Assembly: GCA_023055505.1 (NCBI GenBank)
Contig: JALIRH010000004.1
Location: 22,191,368 to 22,255,367, forward strand
Length of the DNA stretch: 64,000 nt
Direction of reading: 5' to 3'
Source: Callipepla californica brunnescens
Lineage: Eukaryota; Chordata; Aves; Galliformes; Odontophoridae
Shown here: piece after piece, positions 1 through 12,100 of the stretch
Layout of the letters: every line of letters starts with the position of its first letter
Position numbering within the stretch: the stretch's first letter is position 1
The notes under the pieces: generated by a model
The model's input: only the letters and a program-made list of their open reading frames with translations
The model's database searches: none
What the model was told of the DNA's origin: nothing
Made by a program: the position numbers and the translations under genes

Positions 1-3000
1 CCACTGTTCTTTGCCCTGTATCTCTAGGCACTGAGATCACTTTGAAAACCTGAAACTCTTACATTCTTTCTTTCCAATGGCATCTTCATCAGCTCATTCT
101 TCATAATCTTATCTGCCCTACAAACATTTCTGCTTGTAAGTGCCCATCCTACAGCTACTCAGCACATATCACTTTGCTTTCTGCAGTGCTGTCCTCTGGG
201 TTTGCTCCCACAAGAACATTTCCACGTGGCCCCCACACAACGCTTTCCTGAAGACCTACTTTTTTTGTGATGCTTTCCAGGAAACAAAACATATCTCCTA
301 TCCTTGCACTGCAAATTCTGCTGGGAAAAGGCAGTACCCTCCATCTCTGCTGGGAGAATCGGAACCATATATGGCATAGAGAAAAAAAGAAATGAATCTG
401 TGGATTTGGGATCTCCCAGGTGAGGCTGTGCCATTTCCCTCCAGTGGGGCACAGGTAGGACCAGCAGGTTTGGATTGAGTGCTACAGGCTCCTGGCTTTT
501 TCCCATCACCCAGTCACAAGTGACTCGGTCAGACAACAGCTGAGGGGTTCTGAGAGGATGTTTTGGCTAACAACTGTGACTGATGAGGAAAAAGAAACAC
601 CTTGGCAGGATTCATAGACCTGAAGTCTGTTGGAGAAATGCTACACAAAAAAAGAGTAAAAAATATCCTGTGATATCCAGACGATGTCAAAACCTCCTGA
701 CATTTTAATCCTTGACTAAGTAATGCAGCAAGCAGCTTAGATTGCCACATGCTGTGTGTTCTAAGACAACCAGGTACAGTCATATATTGCTGGCAGCTCT
801 CCTTCAGATCTACATGCTGGTCCAGCTTCTTGCAGGGTAGGGCAATTGCCCTGAATGATGGAACACTACTAAAGGAGAACTGTTTGTACAGCAGGAAGAA
901 GCTGATTTTAACAGGCATATGGAGAAAGGTAGTGATGATGCAAAGGAAGACCCAAAACAGTCTGTGCTCGCAGAGGAGCCTGCAATACCCTCACCAGCTG
1001 CTGCATCCCAATGTCTACACAGATCCCAGAGCCATCTGGCTGTCATCTGGCAGAAGTTTCCCTGCAAGGAGCTGAGGAAGAGTTAATACCATAAAGCAAC
1101 ACACTGCACTGCCTACTGAGTGTTATCTTTGCACAATGCCCACCTGTCCGTCACCATTTTCCAGGGACACCTCTGCAAAGAGCCTTTTGCCCTTCTCCAA
1201 CTCCCTGCTTCAAAGCATACTTACTGAGCCAAGGGAAACTCTTCCTTGCCCTCCATCCTCATCCCTGCCTTTGTAGTCTTACAAGAGACACTTTTTCCTT
1301 CTTTCTCCCAGCCACTCAGGGTAAAACTGACAGCAGTGGGAGACTCTCACATGTTATTCCTCCAGATCAGAGACCCACTGCTGTGTGATCTCTCCAGGCT
1401 GAGCAGGCACCCACTGTGCTGCCTGCAGGAAGAGTCTACAGCAACAGACACAGCAAGACACCAGCAAATACTCAACAGAGCACAATTTCTGCTGCTAATG
1501 AACTATACCAAATCAATGAGCTTCCAGTGAGCAGCACAGTTCCAGTCATTCTAGGTCCCTCCATTTCAGCAGAATGTGGTAAGGACCAGGGAAGAGGGGA
1601 CAAGCGCTGAGAAGGTGGCAGAGTTAAAGGTGAGCCTCATCCAGGCTCTGGCAAGTGCCATGCACAAAGCTATTACAAGGCATACTGACAGTCAAAGCTA
1701 AAATAGGGCTCCTTCATTTCTCACGGGTGGTATTTTCAAAATGATGGACTATGCCCATCCTGCATAGAAACTGTTTTGCTGCTCACCATGACATACGCAA
1801 TAAGCTCACCTGAGCCTTTAATAAGACCTCGCTGCGTGACTGTCACAGAATTGCCAGTGACAGACCAAGAGCTGACCCTACAGGGACATATTCCACCTCA
1901 CACCCTTAAGGAAGATAGAAAGTAGGAATGGGTGGAAACAGGAGATCAGGTGTCTGTCTCTCACCTTCAGTCCCCTCAAAGCTGGGCACCAAAGCCTAAA
2001 TTACTCAGCTATATACTTATGGAGAGGCCCAAAGCACAAACACCTTCTGAAAGGGCTCAGTTTTCTCCAAAGACCACAAATGGAGCCTGGACAGGTAGCT
2101 AATAAATAGCAGTCATGGTTCCCATCTTTAGGAAAAATGGAAAGAAGTATAAGCAATAGTTAATGCCTGCATACACAGACAAACTTTACAAGGAATCTTC
2201 TCCTCTCTTATCCACAGATGGCTTTGACTGGCCTGTACTTGGACCGTAGGAAGCTCTTGGAAGAGCTGGGAAAAGTTTTGGCTTGAAAATCTTCCTCTGT
2301 CTCCCTTCCATGTGCACATGGAGCTAATATAGTTTACTGCTTACAGCAGGTTTGGAGTGGAGATGGAAAAAGGAAACAATATTTTGACTGAAATACTGTC
2401 CCTCTCTCTACTCTTCTCACTTTTTGTGAAGTCCCTTGAGGCTGTTGGATAGAAGCACTCGATGTGCAGTCAGTAAGAGAAAAGCCAGAAACAGCAAGTT
2501 CTCATCTACCAGTCAGTGAAATGTAGCCCAATATATAGAGATGAAAGTGTTTACAGTAGTATAGTTTCTCAGAATAATCAAAAGGTTTTTTTAACCCACA
2601 GCAACCCAATCAGTCCAAGGTTTATTTCAAATTCCTGACAACAGTCATGTAACCCTGGAAATGTACTGGAGTTGACTAAGCTCAGGAAACACATCTGGGA
2701 AGAGCAGATGTTGTTGATTAGGACTGAGATGTCTCAGACAGAGACTTAAGGAGAACTGATAACTGAATGTATTTGCATAGCCCTGAGCAACCCAAAGCTG
2801 GTGTTGAAGATGACAAACTAATTTTTAAACAAGAGAGCAGAGAGAGTGTGACAGAAAAGTTTATGCCAATATCCAGTGTGTGTTATCTCCTACTTTGTGC
2901 TCTTAAATTTGCATACCTAAGAACTGATAGAAAAATCTTGTTTCCTGAAAATTGCTTTCAAGCTATGACATATTGCAAGGAACGCTTTATCAGCTTATTA

Positions 3001-6000
3001 TCCTGGAGTTGCTGAGTAAGTTCTTCCAGAACAGACAGATCTTCACTCCTCTCAAAATCTGTATAAAGCTGCATTTGTTTGCAGTCAGGTAATAGGAGGC
3101 ACTGAGAACCAAGCTGAGAAAAATTTCCCAGTTGTGTCAAAAGGCACACAGCACTTCACATACTGGGTGTCTCACCAGAAAGCCCAATGTCCTTATTTTT
3201 CAGGCAGGGGTCACATTACTTCAGCACATTTTCATGAGATATTGCTGTTTAATAAGATTTCTCAGAGCGTTTCTTGTTCTATTGGGAAATACCGTGCCAA
3301 TGTTTCCAATTTTTATTCTGTTGTTTTAGTGTCTGACTCTCACTTTGCCTTCTATTTGTCCTCACTATAATACAAATTAAAATACCACTCCCACCATCAG
3401 TCAGAGCCAAAACAAAAGCTAAAGGCAATAATTTACTGTGCATTCAAGTAAAAAATGCTATTCTCCAAATAACATTATGGATGACATCCATCTGCTTTGA
3501 AATCTAGTTCTCATTACGCACAACAGCTCTTGGCTGGTCTTATGCTAGCAGTGCCGGCTGTTGCTGTCTAACGATCAACAGGATCATGGCGCCAAATAAG
3601 TTTCGTTGCTGGTTCCCTTCAGTCCAAGGAAGAAGCCTAACAGAATCAAAAATCATCTGCATTTGGAGCATTGTCTATAGCATCATTCTGCCTGCAAGGC
3701 TCTAGAGTTATTTTGAGGTAATACTCTATGGATACAGTTCATAATACTTTAAAGCCTCTGCTAGAGTATTATATATGTCAGATGGACATGAAATTGTTGT
3801 TAGCACTCAAGAAAAAAACAAAATTCTTTTCCCTGTGGACAGGCTTAATGTACAACAGCTGTGTATCACGGGCACAGATTCAGTATGCTCAAAAGCAGAA
3901 AGCAGCATGAGGAGCTCTATGGTGCTGTTGTAAAGATCTAAACAACTTGCTATGGTGACACCGACAAACAAAGCAGCCACTTGTCCCATCTTTTGTCACA
4001 GATCTTGGCTATTGAGTGACTCAGCCATAAACATGAGATCTAAATGATATCTAGAGATGACTGACTTCTAACTAATTAAAATCCAATACCAGTATTAAAG
4101 TTATTACTGTTGTGTTTAAGGAAGGAAGATACCACTGCAACATTCCCCAAGAATGCAATGAACTTGAGCACTGTATGTGGATCTGGATTTCTGAGTAGAA
4201 TTCTGAAACGAGATTTTCTGACTTCTAAAGCAACCCCAAAATTTCAGAGCATGTTAACCCTAATTAGATTAAAAATTCACATGCTGTTCTTTCACTTCAT
4301 CCCTACCTCGTCCATTCAGTCACAGCAAGATTTGGAAAGGCAGCTGTGATTCAAATCAGTCTCTAATTGTTTGAAATGCTTAAACAAAATCCTTGCTTAC
4401 AGTCAGTTGGCTGAATCATTGTCTAGGTCAAGTCCTTGATTTAAATGCAGTTTATTCACATAAAGTAATGGAAAACAAATCACATCCTTAAGCATGCATG
4501 CATGTCTTTATAATGAGCCTGTATATAATCAACACATCGAGGCTCGATAAATCCTGCACTCCAGCAGCAGAATGAACCTGCATGTGTTAATGTGGATTAA
4601 TCTCTCTTCTGGCTAATAGGGCCTGTACTCCACACCCCTCCAGGGGGCCCTTGTCCTTCCATGACACAGGAGGTGGGGAAAGAGCTGATTTTGGCAGCTG
4701 CTAGAGTCCTCTCTGCTGTCAGGGAGGAAAATGCTGCAAGGCACCTAAGAGGAAGCTAAGTGACCTAGTTACATAGCAAGAGGGTGAATGGTTACCAACA
4801 AGAAAAAAGGAATAAGGAGCAGGCAAGCACAGCCCACCTTGGATATCCTTGCAAGGCTAATCCAAACTAAGAGTCTTCCCATTATATTCATGGTGACAAC
4901 TCTCCAAGACTTTTCTGTATTAACTGTATTTCTGTATTCCCTCCAGGGGAAAGTCTACACAGGCATCCCACACATGGGCAAGACTGGATTTCAGTGCTTT
5001 CTTTCAGGAAGACTTAAAATCAAGGTACGTACAGCATTAAAAAGTACTGACAAAAGAGGTGTTGAAGGAGACTAGTAGCAAGCTGAGCCATCTCCTGTCT
5101 TTGGGCTAACAAAACAATAGATGTGTTGGAAAACACAGAGCCAGAATAACCCTATATGACAGAGAATTTGTTCCCTCTTAGTGGAGAGGGAAGCATAAAA
5201 CTAGAGATGAATCAAGTCTTGTCCATTCACTGTCTGCCAGTGCTGTGTTGTCACATGTTGTGTTTTGACCAGTCCTGATAAAAAGGCACATCACATATCT
5301 GCGAGAGCAACATGTCCTTCTCAGACAGTCTCTTACCCTGTATTGTAAGGCAAAATACACCTGTCCTGACAGATCAAAGGTGCACGATAGGAATATTGCA
5401 AAGATAACACTGCTGCTGTGTATTTTTCCAGAACATACATTGTTTTATGCCAGTGGATATTTCTCAAATGAGTTACACAAACTCAGTTTTAATTGTCTGT
5501 TTACACATCCAAAGAAAGCATAAAGAACACAGTTCTCTCACTTCTGAATGGATAAGGCCCTCATTAATACACTTTAACTTTTGATTATCCCTAAAGTAGC
5601 TGGGCAGTTGGACCAGACCATTTTTGAAGGGCATTTCCAGCTAAACTATTCTATCAAGTAAACTAACAAATGATAACACACACTGCTATTATAATACTCT
5701 TTTATCAGGTCTCTCTAAGTATTTGCTGCTTATCTAACCCACCCTGATGCCATGCTTCATCCATGCATTGAGCTGCCTGAATGTGAATGTATCCACAGAG
5801 TGCGGTGGATGCCACTGGGGTGGAGCTAACTACAGTATGGATAGCCCAGGCAGGGCAGAAACTCACACACTGGTGTAGTCTGCACTCTCTGGTCACAGTT
5901 AATTGCATACATCTATGCTTTTGAAGCACACCAGAGAGGGAAATGTAGGGATGGCAGGGACTTTGACATGCTTTGATAGTTCTGGGTTTGCACCTGCAGG

Positions 6001-6062
6001 ATGCACTGCTGTAGGAGCACTGGTATGTGACAATGAAGCAATGAACAAAGGTGCACAATTAC
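1..6062 (-). other. GALNT16 intron 14, partial
   Basis: No exon is recognisable here. I searched the minus strand for the expected last coding segment (a Lys-Trp start and an LCLE/LCLD motif) and did not find it, so the last exon is inferred to lie left of position 1. A short CR1 tail occurs near 5590-5655. The remaining sequence is unique-looking intronic DNA. Confidence 0.7.
5590..5655 (+). mobile_element. CR1 LINE 3' tail fragment
   Basis: The sequence GGACCAGACCATTTTTGAAG followed by TTCCAGCTAAACTATTCTAT resembles the CR1 3' end (short direct match to the remembered consensus). It is a short, diverged fragment. Confidence 0.6.
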
Positions 6063-6179
6063 CTGTCTGCCATCTTTTTGATTGCAGGCTTCCAGTGTGA
6101 TTTGAGAGCCAGTAGAAAAGGAGGTAATGGAAAGACACTTGTCCTGCTGTCTTATTAGAGGGTCACTGAATACCCATTC
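6063..6179 (-). CDS. GALNT16: GALNT16 exon 14: second lectin repeat (residues 480-518), last exon found
   Basis: This 117-nt exon encodes [25 protein letters not shown] and [13 protein letters not shown]. The exon completes the QxW-type end of the alpha repeat and carries the beta repeat (CLSI...EAC). The acceptor follows a long pyrimidine run (TTTCTTTTTTCTTATGCCAAAG) and the donor is GTAATT. Both ends are phase 0. Reading through the donor would add 49 residues before a stop at 5913-5915, so an intron-retained form would lack the third repeat. Confidence 0.93.
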
Positions 6180-9100
6180 CTTTGGCATAAGAAAAAAGAA
6201 AGGTTCCATTATGATCACAATGGTGAAAAAATGAGGAAGAAGGTTTTTTTCTGTTAGTACAAAAATCTGAATATTTACTTCAACACTTATCAAAGGCTCC
6301 CTGGGAAGACCACGGCTGAAGTCCTCATCTGATTAGAAGTTTATGCTCTGGCTTGACACACCATGACTATTTCAAAACCTACAGCTGGCTTCTTTGACCT
6401 TTTAAGGTACTTGATTAACCTTGGATACCTTGCAACTCCATGCTCTGCATGAGTCAGGACTACACAGTATGGAGGATACCATCCTCCTGATCTACACGAT
6501 GTGCAACTGCTTCTGCATATTTTACATGACAAACATATTCTGTAACAGGTAACTGAGACCCATACATTATCAAATGAAGTAAAATGCATGCAACCATATT
6601 AATGGGCTAACAAATATCACCAGCACACACAAAGCTCAGACAACTTCTCTCACTTGATGGTTGCGTGACCAAATCAAATATTCTTCTATATTCCCCAAAG
6701 AAGAAACACAAACTGCAGAACGTTTTGGAGATTTTAAACAGTAATGACGTGGAACAATGAGTAAGATTAAATGGCATGTTGAACGCTGGCTGAAAACTGG
6801 TTTACAACAGTTAACAGATGTGAATATGTATTTTCTGGCATGAAATATCCTGCTGTGACACTTCTCTTTCTCAAGCTGCTCCTCTGCTGCTTAGACTACC
6901 AAAAGAAGAGACTGAGCATAAATGCTCAGCTGATATATACCAGCACAGCTCCACTGTTAGAGGAGCTGCACCAAATTACTGCAGCTGAGGTCTTGTCTAT
7001 TTAAATTCTGCTTGGGCATAACACTCAAACACATCTGCAGAATGGCACAGTTCAAACCATCTGCGGTTACAGCTGAAGTGGTGGACTAAGGAATGTTTCT
7101 GACCCTGGGGAAATCTCCTAGTCTGCATGCCTGGGTACCAGCCAAGTACACCTCAGGACTGGTTCTCATAGGAAAGTCACAGCCCCAAGGGCTGGAGATG
7201 AACCAGAGCACACCATGTCACGACCTGAGCAGTGATTGCCATGTGATTCAAACCCTGGCCATGAGTTTACTGCACAGACTAGTCACGCCTCTGAACATTC
7301 AAGTGTTATCTTTTGCTTCTGTCTGAATGATGAAATCCTTCCTACCCTGTACCTAACTGTTGGTATGTTGAGACAGCAGAGCTCTGAGATGGTCACAACT
7401 TCTTTTCTTGTTTATTACTAAAACCACTAATAGAGCCAAATTCTTCCTTTATTCACCACTGTAAAAATTCAAAAAGGCCAGAGATATCTTTTCAGCCACT
7501 GGTAGGTAATAAATAGAACAGAGGAAGGAGCAGAGCACCAAGCTGAAGCCCACCTTACCTGAGTGACAGGTGGATTGTTCAATGTCCCTTTACAGCTTCC
7601 GATGCCAGCCAACGTATTCCCTGTGGTATCCTGTGCCCAAGACTCCAGACAATTTCCTCCTTGTCTAATTATCCCTGGAATCAAGTCTTTTTCAGGAACC
7701 CTTTAAGTAAAACAACAGTTGTAAGGCACTTTAGAAACAGAGAAGTCAATAGCTCTTACAAGAGCACAACTGGCCCCTATCTGAAATACAGCCCCCTCTA
7801 ACCACAAAGAGAACAGAGGAAGACCTTTTCCAAGCATATCATCTTTTTGTTTTGTTTTTTCTTTGCCTGCTGCTGCCACAGCTCAGTTTGTCGTTGTGAG
7901 CCACCCCCCAAATCTTCCAGGGAATTTTAGAAACTGAGAACTGACTCACTTCAGTTCAGGGTAGACTTTCTCCAGATACCACTGGAAGGATTTACAGTTC
8001 AGTTTGCGGCGCAGCTCCACTCGGTCTGCAACACTGGAAACACAGACAGGTTGTTGCAGATAAGGTAGTGAACAGGAGGAAAGGGGACAATCAAGAGCAG
8101 TCAAGAAGTTTGAAGGGAGACCATATAGTTTTCCCCCCTTGCTTATTCTCCCATCTAGCTGTTACTGGGTTCAGAGCACTTACAGTGACATGAAGTGAAG
8201 AAGAATAGACAGGCAAGAGGGAAAAATAAAGAAATAAATGCCTTTGGAGAGCAATTCTTGCACTTGGTTCAGAAAGATGCCTGGGTCAAGGTTCTACAAT
8301 GTTAAAATAACACAGCGCACCTAAAAGGTACTGTGAGACCAAGAAAGCAATCAGCCTCTGGGTGCCCCTGTAGAAACTTCCCATGAAACTTACACAACTA
8401 TCAGCTCCCGAAAAGGCCTAGAAAGCACTGACCCTATGGTATACACAAATGGTTCATCTCTGTGATTGATGCCCATTGATCTTTGGGTCACAAAGAACTC
8501 TAAAAAGCACATAACAGTGTGTCTTATGTGGCCTGCAGATAGCTTTATCTAGGGTGCTGGAAGAAACAGTTCTTACAGAAGTGGGCTTAGAAGGTGCTGG
8601 AGACCAGTTACAACCAGATTATGTTTCAGCACAGTGTCTCACCATTGGCCAGCCTTACAAAATGAGCAAACCACCTCACCCACTCATCAGCAAAAAGGGG
8701 AGCACACCAGGTAGCAACCTGTTCTGTCTGCCAGCAAGCTCTGTTTGGCCCTGGGTTCTGCATGTGCATCAAGCTCTAGCAACTGCATAGCTCACATTTC
8801 CAGAGCACATACATTCTGTATTAGAAAATATTCTTATCCCCCTAAAAAAGTCTGACATTTTAATTTCATTTTTGATCACTTTGGCCTTTCCCTCACAAAT
8901 GATTTATGCAGGGCTACTGGGGGAAAAAATGAAGTGAATTAGAAGCAAACTTGTTAGTCAGACACTTGAGCTGTAACACTCCTGGCAAGTCAACAATTCA
9001 GAGCATCTCTGTTTCTTCTTCCCACATTTAGAGCCAGAGAAGATCCAATAACTATTTCCTGCTAGTAGGTGGCTTTCTAGAGTCCTCCTAATGAGGTCTG

Positions 9101-12100
9101 GGAGCAGCTTACCTTCCATACGACTTGCCAATGGCTGATGGCCGGGCTTCATAGTAATACTGCTTGTACTCATCCATCCACACCTCTGCTGTGCGCTTAG
9201 TGTTCCTACATGGGAACAAGGGGATGCTTTGCTGAGTGCTGCTGGAGAACCTGCCCTCCTGACAAATAAGCACAAGGTGGGCAGACCCAGAGCTTGTCTG
9301 CCAGGAGGAAATTGGGAATAATACCAGACATGAAACAAAGTGGGCACCACTGCCAGATTTAGACTGAACGCGTTAACTCCACAAAGCCTTGTGGGGATGC
9401 TACTGCTCAGAAGATAAAAATAGTAATAAAAATAAAACCCACAACAAAACAGACAGAGCTTACCATGGACTCAATGATCTTTAAGGTCTTTTCCAACCTG
9501 AGCAATTCTATGATTTCTTTCACATATACTCCTACTGCAGAAGTAACTGGTCTGACTCTCACCACCACCCTGCTCTCTTTCTCCAGACTAGAATGTTACT
9601 GTGGAATAACTCAGCTTGGAATGCACCTACAGTTATGATTTGATCCAACCCTCCTGCAGAAAACAGGACTAACTTCAGGCTAGGTCATGCTGCTCAAAAC
9701 CTTGCCTGAATGAATTCTGAAATCTCCAAGGATAGAGATTTCACTACCTCTCTGGGGCTCTTACACCAGTACTTAACTGTTCTCATCTTTTTTCTCTTCT
9801 TCTCTTCCCTGCAGTGGAGATCGTCCACAGGGCTTAGCACACACACAGTTCAGTAGGATCTCTGGACTTGAAAGCAGCTCAGAGACAACAGAGACATGTA
9901 AGGACTGCTGATACCCAGGCATGTGCCATTGGGTGGCATACAGGAATGGCCAGGGTCTCTCCCTGGGGCACTGCTCACCATCTCACCATTGTAGAGTGAG
10001 AAAAAGCAAGATGCAGTAATACAAACAACAGGGAAGGGAACATTGTACGTAGACCAACAGCAACTCATCTTCCCTTTGAGAACAAATGCTCAGCCATAAG
10101 TTGTTCTCTGTCATCAGGGAGAAAGACAGTAAAGAATTCAGGCTGCCCACCATCAAGGTCACCTGGCTGTTACCACCTACTTGATGTAAGTTAGTGCATT
10201 GCCTTCAGGGAAGTCATAGGGATGCCGCTTCCTGAACACATGTCCCACTCTACTGCAGGGAACAATCTCCAAGCTGCCACCACACATCCACACTCGGAAA
10301 GAGAGCTCTGAAAGAGACCCAAGAGTCATACAGTTGAAGCCAGATCATCAGCATTTCCAAAAAAGTAACCTCAGCAGTGTGCCTGAAATTCTTGCCCCTC
10401 TTCTCTAGATGTAATTATTACAAAGTAAAACCAGAAAAAGTGATGCCACAGTAAGAGCAGCAACTCTCTTACTCTCTCTGCCCTTTGATAAAACAGAGGC
10501 AACTCCAGTCCTTTTGGACCCCTAAGCATTTCAGTGAGACACCTTTCCATTTGACCAGATCCTACTGGCTCCTTTCAGGACAGCATTCAGTAACAGACCA
10601 AGATCATCCCCACACCCACTTTGCTTTGGACTTCTGTAACTCACCCACTCTGCACACAGATGGAAGAAAATAAATTAAGAACTTAGTATACAAAGAAAAT
10701 CACATGAGGAAGAAAAGGAGTTTAGGAGACAAAGGAGAAAGAAGAGAACAAGATGAAGGCAAAGGAAACAAGTCCTCTCCGCCATACCTCCAGCTATATC
10801 ACTTGGAGTACCACCTGAAAGCAGAGTACCTTGAACATGAACTGCAGTTGTCCTCTCCGCACCAGATAGGATGCTAAGAGTACAGCTGAGGAGACTAGCA
10901 TATGTACAGGCAAACACATCACCCTAACCTGCTGTCCAGAGCTCCCTGCAGACTGAATGTCACAAGCCAAGAAGCTCCTCTGCTTCTGTCACTGGCCTCC
11001 ACCCAGCATCCAGCAATGGTAGTATATCATGTTGTCCACCCTACAATATTCCATTGCTCTTGTTCTGCTTGACTAGGTTAACAATAAAAATTGGATGACC
11101 AAGCTTTACTCACTTGGGGTCTCCCTGCTTGAATTATGGAGGTCTGATGTTAAGAAATTAAAAAAAGAAACGGTGCATCCAGATCTGTTTCTAAGCGTGC
11201 ACACATTAACACCATCCCACCCTTCATCTTTCTCCATAGCTTTCCTCCACAGCTCCTGAGAAAGTTGTTTAAACAACATGGTGGTTTTCTCATCCAGCTG
11301 TTTGATGGTTGGTTGGTTTGTGGGATTGTTTTGGAGGGGACGAGTAGATGGTGCATTTAATCTAAATAACCAGACTGTAGTTTGTGCCATTCCTTACTAG
11401 CTGCAGTTTCTCTCTCAATCTTTCCTACAGTTTTGAAGAGAGGAAGGACTCAAAACCAACCAAACAAAAAAGAACAATAACAACACATACACGTACACAC
11501 AGACACACATACACACACACACACAAAAAGACATAAGTTTCTATCTGGTGCTGTGTCCAGCTGGCATTTGCTCTCCTCGAATGAGGTTCTTATTCATTCT
11601 GGCCCATAACAAAATTCTCAAGTTAGCATGTTTTATTTAAAGCAATAGCATGTTTTACTTAAAGCAATGTCTATTTTCCAAGAAGAATCCTCATGCTGCA
11701 TTCATATCTTAGGCAAACAGACAGACTCTGCATGACCAGGTTTGCAAATGACAATTCTTTAACAAAGGGGTGAAAGGATGCAGATTTTTGGCACAAAATA
11801 GAAAATGGAGATCAAGCATAACATTTTAAGGAGTTTCATCCATTTTTTGATGAAAAACATACATAGCAAAAAAAAATCTCGTATTTTCCAGCACCTGGCC
11901 TTGCCCATATACACTTTTAATTATTTTATTGCTGTGGCTTTTCCCCTTAATACTTGAAAAAATTCTTACCTACTCACATCCAGCTGTAAGAATACTTCGG
12001 TAGCTGATAATCACTACCTGACCATTCCTATGTACCTGCTCTTCCAGCTCTGTGCCTTTTAAAACCTTCTCTTACATTGTCTCCTCACAGGAAAAAAAAA

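Larger units (their letters stand above)
9206..10180 (-). other. GALNT16 intron 10 with two CR1 fragments
   Basis: A 975-bp intron between exons 10 and 11. It contains two short CR1 pieces in opposite orientation (9464-9520 and 9605-9800). Confidence 0.85.

Noticed and set aside
10..36. Minus-strand QCLE followed by a Glu-Gln-Trp sequence, resembling the missing lectin end
   Set aside because: An in-frame TGA lies just upstream, the spacing between CLE and QW is far too short, and no fitting acceptor preserves the expected preceding residues.
1358..1430. Minus-strand frame ending ITQQWVSDLEE then a stop, resembling the GALNT C-terminus
   Set aside because: The upstream residues lack the LCLE motif and the conserved Cys, and no acceptor in phase 0 lies at the right distance. 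Only the QQW triplet matches.
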